Below, piece by piece: positions 6,883 to 12,214 of a DNA stretch of 12,214 nucleotides (position 1 is the first letter of the stretch; every line of letters begins with the position of its first letter). Source of the DNA: Oceanospirillaceae bacterium (lineage in GTDB: Bacteria; Pseudomonadota; Gammaproteobacteria; Pseudomonadales; Balneatricaceae). The notes beneath the pieces are model-generated. The model worked only from the letters and a program-made list of their open reading frames with translations. It was not told the origin of the DNA and ran no database searches. Position numbers and translations under genes: made by a program. The stretch is from assembly GCA_003497765.1 (NCBI GenBank), contig DNNY01000146.1, positions 1 through 12,214 of the forward strand, given 5' to 3'.

Positions 6883-8091
6883 GTGGAATCCATTAGCAGT
6901 CATGTTGCTACTTTAGTACAGAGTTCCAACACCTTATTTATTTTAATCGGTGCCATTATGGTGCTGGCCATGCATGCTGGCTTTGCTTTTCTTGAAGTTG
7001 GTACTGTAAGGCATAAGAACCAGGTTAATGCCTTGATCAAAATCATCAGCGATTTTAGTGTATCTTGCTTAGCCTACTTCTTTATTGGTTATTGGGTTGC
7101 ATATGACCAAACATTCCTAACTAGCGCTGCTAACTTGAGTGCTGACAATGGCTATGCCTTAGTTAAATTCTTCTTCTTAATGACCTTTGCTGCTGCCATA
7201 CCAGCCATTATCTCTGGCGGTATCGCTGAGCGGGCTAAATTCTGGCCTCTACTACTTAGCGCAGCTATCTGCGTGGGCTTTGTTTATCCTCTATTTGAAG
7301 GCATTGCCTGGAACGGTAACTTTGGCTTCCAGAGTTGGTTAGAAACAAACTTTGGTGCTAGCTTCCACGACTTTGCCGGTTCCATTGTTGTGCACGGTGT
7401 TGGTGGCTGGATTGCTTTAGTAGCTGTATTGCTATTGGGTAATCGCCATGGTCGTTATAAGAATGGACAGGTTATTGCTTTTGCTCCGTCCAGTATTCCT
7501 TTCCTAGCTTTAGGTGCTTGGGTACTAACTATCGGCTGGTTCGGCTTTAACGTTATGTCTGCCCAAACTTTAGACGGCATTAGCGGCCTAGTTGCAGTAA
7601 ATACCTTAATGGCCATGGTTGGCGGTACTCTTGCAGCACTAGTAGTGGGTAGAAACGACCCAGGGTTTGTCCACAATGGCCCCCTAGCTGGCTTAGTAGC
7701 TGTTTGTGCCGGATCTGATCTAATGCACCCAATTGGTGCACTGGCTGTTGGTGCTATCGCCGGCGCAATTTTTGTATATGCCTTTATCCTCACGCAAAAT
7801 CGTTGGAAAATTGATGACGTGTTGGGTGTATGGCCTCTTCATGGTCTATGTGGTGCTTGGGGTGGTATTGCTGCAGGCATCTTTGGTTTGGAAGCTCTAG
7901 GTGGTTTAGGTGGCGTTAGCCTAATGAGCCAAATAATTGGTTCACTAGCTGGTATCAGTATCGCCGTAATTGGTGGCCTAATCGCCTACGGTATTGCCAA
8001 AGTATTGTTTGGCCTACGTCTCAGCGAAGAAGAAGAATTCCAAGGAGCCGATATTTCTATCCATAAGATCGGTGCTTCTTCTATGGAGTAA
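6883..8091 (+). CDS. amt: ammonium transporter, Amt/MEP/Rh family
   Basis: Inner-membrane channel-type carrier for ammonium, used when external nitrogen is scarce. From GTG at 6883 it has 402 residues, with about eleven membrane segments, the first at about 16-38. No cleavable signal peptide is evident, unlike E. coli AmtB. The pore twin histidines are His171 (DFAGSIVVHGVGGW) and His320 (WPLHGLCGAWGG). MTFAAAIPAIISGGIAERA (100-118) is also a family signature. The cytoplasmic tail LRLSEEEEFQGADISIHKIG resembles the GlnK-responsive tail of the family, so PII control is plausible. DFAGSxVVH followed by GVGGW marks a subgroup different from E. coli AmtB; this is my reading, not a tested placement. 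No glnK lies beside it, unlike the common glnK-amtB pair. A sigma-54 promoter precedes it and a hairpin terminator follows. Confidence 0.96.
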   Translation: MESISSHVATLVQSSNTLFILIGAIMVLAMHAGFAFLEVGTVRHKNQVNALIKIISDFSVSCLAYFFIGYWVAYDQTFLTSAANLSADNGYALVKFFFLMTFAAAIPAIISGGIAERAKFWPLLLSAAICVGFVYPLFEGIAWNGNFGFQSWLETNFGASFHDFAGSIVVHGVGGWIALVAVLLLGNRHGRYKNGQVIAFAPSSIPFLALGAWVLTIGWFGFNVMSAQTLDGISGLVAVNTLMAMVGGTLAALVVGRNDPGFVHNGPLAGLVAVCAGSDLMHPIGALAVGAIAGAIFVYAFILTQNRWKIDDVLGVWPLHGLCGAWGGIAAGIFGLEALGGLGGVSLMSQIIGSLAGISIAVIGGLIAYGIAKVLFGLRLSEEEEFQGADISIHKIGASSME

Positions 8092-8135
8092 TTGACCAAC
8101 CGGTCCTTATCAGTAGGTAATAAATACTAATAAAC

Positions 8136-8170
8136 AAAGGGGTAAACGGCGTGCCGTCTACCCCTTTTTT
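8136..8170. terminator. bidirectional terminator between convergent amt and rlmL
   Basis: GGGGTA..ACGG (8139-8149) pairs with CCGT..TACCCC (8154-8164) with one A-C mismatch and a 4-base loop. Six T follow on the plus strand, and TTTGTTTATT follows on the minus strand. It ends both amt (stop at 8091) and rlmL (stop at 8182). Confidence 0.9.
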
Positions 8171-8181
8171 GTTGGTCTATG

Positions 8182-10365
8182 CTACCGATTATCCGGTAGG
8201 TGTTTAATCTCGAAACAGTAATGAATCTTTTTATTACGAGAGAAATCACGGTCTATGGTTTGTGCACTAATATCCTTAACCTGATTAAACTGGGTAACCT
8301 TTTCATCCAGCACAAATTTGCGGTAGTTGGTTGAAAAGATTAATGTACCCTCGGGTGACAGCAATCCCATGGCCTGCTTTATCATCCACACATGATCTCT
8401 TTGCACATCCATAACACCAATCATACGTTTCGAGTTAGAAAACGTTGGTGGATCCAAAAAGATAAGATCGTATTGACCAGCATGGGTATTCCCATGATGC
8501 CGGAGAAACTCCATACAATCGGCTTGCTCTAATTTATGCAGCCACTCACTAGCACCATTTAGAGCTAAATTTTTTCGTGACCAGCTTTGATAAGTAGCTG
8601 ACATATCAACACTAAGGGATTTCTTCGCCCCGCCTTTAATGGCATGTATAGTGGCGCTTGCCGTATAGCAGAACAGATTTAAAAAGCACTTACCAGCTGC
8701 CATATTTTGAATACGCTTGCGAACGGGGCGATGATCCAAAAATAATCCCGTATCCAGATAATCGGTTAAGTTAACCAATAATCGACAACCCTCTTCCATA
8801 ACCTCTAAATAGTCTCCACCCTTCTGCAAAGCTTGATATTGCTGTTTACCTGATTGTTGCTTACGCTGTTTTAACACAATTCGTTGCTCTGGTATGCCTG
8901 TCACTTGTGGTAACGCTAAGAGCACTTCCTGTAAGCGACGGGCGGCATTATCGGCATTCACTTTAGCTGGTGGTGCGTATTCTTGCACATGCAACCAATC
9001 ACCGTAGACATCAACCGCTACGGCATATTCAGGCATATCGGCATCATACAAGCGATAACAGCTTATATTCTGCTGACGCAACCAGCTTTTTAATTGCTTG
9101 GCGTTTTTACTTATGCGGTTGGCAAACATTTGCGCACCCTGACTCAGTTCCTGCAAAGGGATTACACCGTCTGTGTGGCGACGATCATGAAAGTGATTGT
9201 CATCAGTAATATTAAACAACAGTAATTGGCTTTTAATTGCACCATTATAGAAACTGTATTGTTTATGAGAGCGTAAGCCAACAGCTTTGCCTAGATCTGG
9301 ATTACCAGTAAACACCGCAAGGCGCCAATGTTTAAATTGTTGACTCACCTTTTCGCCTAAATGCTGATACAAATACTGTATATCCGCCACTTCACTTAAG
9401 CGCTCACCATAAGGCGGATTAGTAAGCATTAGCCCGGGTAATAAATCGGCTTTATGGGTTAATGGTTTTAATTCTTTTAGCTGCCGATGACTCACGCGGA
9501 TAAAACTTTCCACCCCCGCTTGTTTAATATTTTCACGACTTTGGGTCACGGCTTTTGGCATGCCGTCATAACCATGAATTTCTGCCTTAAACTGTGCCTC
9601 ACCTATTTCCCTACGTTGCTCAGCCTCATCCCATAACCTTTGCCATAATTGTTTATTATGCTGAGCCCAGGTTTGTAATCCAAAGCGCCAGCGCAATAAA
9701 CCGGGCGCGGTATCTGTTGCTAATAAAGCCGCTTCGATCAAAAAGGTGCCCGAACCACACATTGGGTCAATTAAAGGCGCTCCCTGGGCAGCCAATTCAG
9801 GCCAACCAGCACGCATTAGTAATGCCGCCGCTAAATTCTCTTTTAGGGGCGCCATGCCACCATCTTGGCGATAACCACGGCGATGGAGGCTCTCACCAGA
9901 CAAATCAATGCTAATACGACCTCTGCCCCGGCTAACAAACACATTGACGCGGAGGTCTGGGTCTTGTTTGGCAATACTAGGTCGTTCTAAGCCAGCATCA
10001 CGAAATTGGTCCACAATGGCATCTTTTACCTTTAAGGCACCAAAATGCGTATTATCAATGCCACGTAAACGTCCTGCATAATCGACTAGCAAAGATTGCC
10101 CACTATGCAAATGTTGTTGCCAATCAACAGCCTTTACAGCGGCATATAAATCAGTGGGAGAGTCTATTTTAGTTTCATACACAAGTAATAAAATACGATT
10201 TGCAAGACGACTCCATAAACAGGCTTTATAACCTATGGCTAAAGTGCCAGAGAATAACACCCCACCTTGGGATAGTTTGACGTTTTCAGCCCCCAAACTA
10301 GTTAGTTCATCAGCAAGTATCGGTTCTATAGCCTTTGGGCAGGTTGCAAAATAAGCGTGATTCAT
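8182..10365 (-). CDS. rlmL: bifunctional 23S rRNA methyltransferase RlmKL
   Basis: In E. coli RlmL (rlmKL) makes m2G2445 with its N-terminal half and m7G2069 with its C-terminal half during large-subunit assembly. This protein has 727 residues (E. coli 702). A THUMP RNA-binding region covers about 45-155. The RlmL domain has the SAM motif IDPMCGSGTFLIEAA (199-213) and catalytic NPPY (316-319). The RlmK domain has YLDTGLFLDHRPVRKRI (537-552), the SAM motif FLNLFCYTASA (561-571) and LDPPTFSNSKRM (637-648). Both active sites look intact. ATG at 10365 aligns with the family N-terminus and has a weak ribosome site. A TTG 45 bases upstream would be an N-terminal extension and lies beside a TATAAT box, so it is not favoured. 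It appears to be a single-gene unit, since ctaA upstream is followed by its own terminator. Confidence 0.96.
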   Translation of the reverse strand: MNHAYFATCPKAIEPILADELTSLGAENVKLSQGGVLFSGTLAIGYKACLWSRLANRILLLVYETKIDSPTDLYAAVKAVDWQQHLHSGQSLLVDYAGRLRGIDNTHFGALKVKDAIVDQFRDAGLERPSIAKQDPDLRVNVFVSRGRGRISIDLSGESLHRRGYRQDGGMAPLKENLAAALLMRAGWPELAAQGAPLIDPMCGSGTFLIEAALLATDTAPGLLRWRFGLQTWAQHNKQLWQRLWDEAEQRREIGEAQFKAEIHGYDGMPKAVTQSRENIKQAGVESFIRVSHRQLKELKPLTHKADLLPGLMLTNPPYGERLSEVADIQYLYQHLGEKVSQQFKHWRLAVFTGNPDLGKAVGLRSHKQYSFYNGAIKSQLLLFNITDDNHFHDRRHTDGVIPLQELSQGAQMFANRISKNAKQLKSWLRQQNISCYRLYDADMPEYAVAVDVYGDWLHVQEYAPPAKVNADNAARRLQEVLLALPQVTGIPEQRIVLKQRKQQSGKQQYQALQKGGDYLEVMEEGCRLLVNLTDYLDTGLFLDHRPVRKRIQNMAAGKCFLNLFCYTASATIHAIKGGAKKSLSVDMSATYQSWSRKNLALNGASEWLHKLEQADCMEFLRHHGNTHAGQYDLIFLDPPTFSNSKRMIGVMDVQRDHVWMIKQAMGLLSPEGTLIFSTNYRKFVLDEKVTQFNQVKDISAQTIDRDFSRNKKIHYCFEIKHLPDNR

Positions 10366-10398
10366 AAACAGGCGGGACAAAGATAAGATAAAGCCGGC

Positions 10399-10404
10399 AT
10401 TATA
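10399..10404 (-). promoter_or_regulatory. candidate -10 box of the rlmL promoter
   Basis: A perfect TATAAT on the minus strand would start transcription near 10392, about 27 bases before the rlmL ATG. The -35 position (GCATTA) is poor. The remaining bases of the 10366-10527 gap hold only this and the ctaA terminator. Confidence 0.45.
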
Positions 10405-10491
10405 CACCAACCCATACTAGATAATGCGGTTTGCTAACACAAACAGCATAACCATGACATATTCTTTAAAGAAGTAACGCAGTAGCGAAGC

Positions 10492-10521
10492 AAAAAGACA
10501 ACTGAAAACTCGATTGTCTTT
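10492..10521 (-). terminator. likely Rho-independent terminator of ctaB-ctaA
   Basis: On the minus strand AAAGACAA (10521-10514), a 12-base loop and TTGTCTTT (10501-10494) form a perfect 8-bp stem ending in a T-run (TTTTT, 10496-10492). It begins 6 bases after the ctaA stop codon. The stem is AT-rich and the loop long, so termination may be partial. Confidence 0.7.
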
Positions 10522-10527
10522 GGTCGT

Positions 10528-11571
10528 TTATTCGTAACTTACCCTACTGCGGCTACTAAATAAAAAGTAATTTAGGCACATCATGGTGACAAATAAGCAG
10601 GCACCACCGAAGTTATGGGCTACCGCAACAGGTAAAGGCAGATGCCAATACACATTAGCTAAACCTAACAAAAACTGAATAGTAAATAAGACCATGATTA
10701 GACCAGCAAAAAAGTGCAAACGTGCTTCGGGCTGATGCCATAATTTACGAGCCATAAGGATTAAATATATTCCCAAAATAATGGCCATAAAACGATGAAT
10801 AACATGAATGGCCTTACGACCCTCACCATCCATTAAACCACCCAAATAGTTAGGGCCTATGGTTTGACTGAGATTAAAGCCTTCGGCAAAGTTCATAGCT
10901 GGCCACCATTGGCCATTACAGGTGGGCAAATCGGAGCAAGCCAATGCGGCATAATTGGCACTCATCCAGCCACCTAGAAAAATTTGCACACTAGTCAGCA
11001 GTAAGCCTATTAAAGCCCAAAAGCACAGACTAATTCGACGATCCTGTAATCGCAGTGGACGCACCTGTCGCCCCATACGAGATAAGCGCAACATCAATAT
11101 AGATAACAAACTGGCGGTGATAAAACCCCCAAACAAATGAGCGGTTACTATCTGAGGCCACAACTTCCATGTCACTGTCCAAGCACCAAAGGCACCCTGC
11201 ATTAACACTACAGCTAACAATAGCTGAGTATGTTTAAACGGATAATATAAACGACGCCGATAGAACCATGAGCCAAAGGCAATGACGAGAATAAAGAAGC
11301 CTAGTATGGTAGCAAGGTAACGATGAATCATCTCCAGCCAACCTTTACCTACTTCAACCGGACTATCAGGGTACAAAGACTCCGCTAGCTGAATTTCCTC
11401 AGCAGTTTGTGGCACAATTAATTGCCCATAGCAACCTGGCCAATCAGGACAGCCCAGACCTGCATCTGCCAATCGGGTCCAAGAACCCAATATAATGACA
11501 CTGCAAACAGTTAGCACAGCTACTAATGCAAGCTTAACAACCCAATTTGGAGCTGAACCCATAGCGCTCAC
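10528..11571 (-). CDS. ctaA: heme A synthase (COX15/CtaA family)
   Basis: Membrane enzyme that oxidises the C8 methyl of heme O to a formyl group, giving heme A for cytochrome c oxidase. It has 347 residues with about eight membrane segments in two related halves. The four conserved heme-ligand histidines are His83 (MIHRYLATILG), His145 (VTAHLFGG), His259 (VIHRFMAIILG) and His319 (VAHNFGG). Both extracytoplasmic loops carry cysteine pairs: Cys41/Cys47 (CPDWPGC) and Cys212/Cys218 (CSDLPTC). I chose GTG at 11571 because AGG lies seven bases upstream. An ATG three codons later (11562) is possible but has a poorer ribosome site. It follows ctaB by 12 bases and is the last gene of that unit, with a hairpin terminator after it. 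Confidence 0.96.
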   Translation of the reverse strand: MSAMGSAPNWVVKLALVAVLTVCSVIILGSWTRLADAGLGCPDWPGCYGQLIVPQTAEEIQLAESLYPDSPVEVGKGWLEMIHRYLATILGFFILVIAFGSWFYRRRLYYPFKHTQLLLAVVLMQGAFGAWTVTWKLWPQIVTAHLFGGFITASLLSILMLRLSRMGRQVRPLRLQDRRISLCFWALIGLLLTSVQIFLGGWMSANYAALACSDLPTCNGQWWPAMNFAEGFNLSQTIGPNYLGGLMDGEGRKAIHVIHRFMAIILGIYLILMARKLWHQPEARLHFFAGLIMVLFTIQFLLGLANVYWHLPLPVAVAHNFGGACLFVTMMCLNYFLFSSRSRVSYE

Positions 11572-11583
11572 TTTTATACCTAT

Positions 11584-12214
11584 TTAAACCATTAATGTAC
11601 GCAAAAAGTCGCGTGCATAATGATCCAGTAATAAAAATGCGAAAATACCATTCAGATAGAAAATGGAATAGGCAAAGGTCTTCATAGCGTGTTCATCGGC
11701 TTTGCCACGATATAATTTCCATGCGTGGTAAACAAACATAATACCCAAACCTAAGGCACCGGCTAAATAGATAACGCCAGTCATATTAACTACAAACGGC
11801 ACTAAAGTTACCACTAACAGCAATAAGCTATAGAGAAAAATTTGTCCTTTTGTAAAGGCAATACCATGGGTAACGGGTAACATTGGCACACCAGCCTTAG
11901 CATAATCATCACGGCGACGAATAGCTAGCGCCCAAAAATGCGGTGGTGTCCAAACAAAAATAATTAGAAATAACAGTAACGCATCCATATTCACGGAGCC
12001 AGTTACAGCAGCCCAGCCTAACACTGGAGGCGCCGCCCCTGCAGCACCACCTAAAACAATATTGTGAGGTGTGGAACGTTTAAGGTAAACCGTATAGATA
12101 ACCGCGTAGCCAATCACTGACAACAATGTTAATAGTGCTGTAAGCATATTAATAAATACTAGTAAAATTAGCATCGATAGCATGCATAGGACGAGAGCGA
12201 ATACCAACGCTGCC
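11584..12214 (-). CDS. ctaB: heme O synthase (protoheme IX farnesyltransferase), cut by right edge
   Basis: UbiA-family membrane prenyltransferase (also called CyoE) that adds a farnesyl group to heme B, making heme O. The last 209 residues are visible in an open frame that continues past the edge. The family is usually 290-300 residues, so roughly 85-90 N-terminal residues are missing, including the first Asp-rich motif. Visible signatures are [20 protein letters not shown] followed by APPVLGW, and the second polar loop [26 protein letters not shown]. The remainder is membrane segments. It lies 12 bases upstream of ctaA, whose product acts next in the pathway. This pairing favours ctaB of an aa3-type oxidase over cyoE of a bo3 quinol oxidase. 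Confidence 0.95.
   Translation of the reverse strand, partial: AALVFALVLCMLSMLILLVFINMLTALLTLLSVIGYAVIYTVYLKRSTPHNIVLGGAAGAAPPVLGWAAVTGSVNMDALLLFLIIFVWTPPHFWALAIRRRDDYAKAGVPMLPVTHGIAFTKGQIFLYSLLLLVVTLVPFVVNMTGVIYLAGALGLGIMFVYHAWKLYRGKADEHAMKTFAYSIFYLNGIFAFLLLDHYARDFLRTLMV

Noticed and set aside
7455..7793. 112-codon open frame on minus
   Set aside because: It is antisense to amt and is the complement of a well-supported membrane protein.
9594..9914. 106-codon open frame on plus
   Set aside because: It is antisense to rlmL, with no start signal and a low-complexity, His/Pro-rich translation.
10366..10410. TTG start for rlmL at 10410
   Set aside because: It abuts a TATAAT box, adds residues not found in the family, and the ATG at 10365 aligns with known RlmL N-termini.
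1..12214. Novel defence, mobile or biosynthetic system
   Set aside because: Every long open frame belongs to a well-known core family, and gaps are short and regulatory. I see no cassette-like or foreign-looking segment.

Overview
This window looks like ordinary core chromosome from a moderately AT-rich gammaproteobacterium, probably a free-living marine type allied to the Pseudomonas/Cellvibrio side of the class. The evidence is the fused RlmKL methyltransferase, a type II (hexameric) citrate synthase divergent from sdhCDAB, an Asp in place of one [2Fe-2S] cysteine in SdhB, and heme A synthesis genes of the aa3-type oxidase pathway. The genus assignment is inference. I see no insertion sequence, phage gene, tRNA, rRNA or CRISPR array.

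Left part, minus strand (1-4751): sdhC, sdhD, sdhA and sdhB form a tight operon for succinate dehydrogenase (complex II), with 7-bp, 2-bp and 10-bp junctions. They are followed by sucA (E1 of 2-oxoglutarate dehydrogenase), which runs off the left edge. Unusually, sdhB and sucA are separated by 355 bp holding three consecutive terminator-like hairpins on the minus strand, so sucA probably has its own promoter. The 568-bp gap 4752-5319 holds a strong promoter for each direction: one for sdhC on minus and one for gltA on plus.

Centre, plus strand (5320-8170): gltA (citrate synthase) ends at a clear terminator. It is followed by amt, an ammonium transporter, preceded by a textbook sigma-54 -24/-12 element and NtrC-like sites. 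This predicts expression under nitrogen limitation. Amt converges on rlmL, and the two share a bidirectional terminator.

Right part, minus strand (8182-12214): rlmL (rlmKL) encodes a bifunctional 23S rRNA methyltransferase. Upstream of it, ctaB (heme O synthase, cut by the window edge) and ctaA (heme A synthase) lie 12 bp apart and end at a hairpin terminator. Together they convert heme B to heme A for cytochrome c oxidase.

The genes serve the oxidative TCA cycle (gltA, sucA, sdh), respiration (sdh, ctaA/B), nitrogen uptake (amt) and ribosome maturation (rlmL). I found no novel system. The points worth a second look are regulatory: the stacked hairpins before sucA, the sigma-54/NtrC layout before amt, and suspicious sequence at the extreme left edge.
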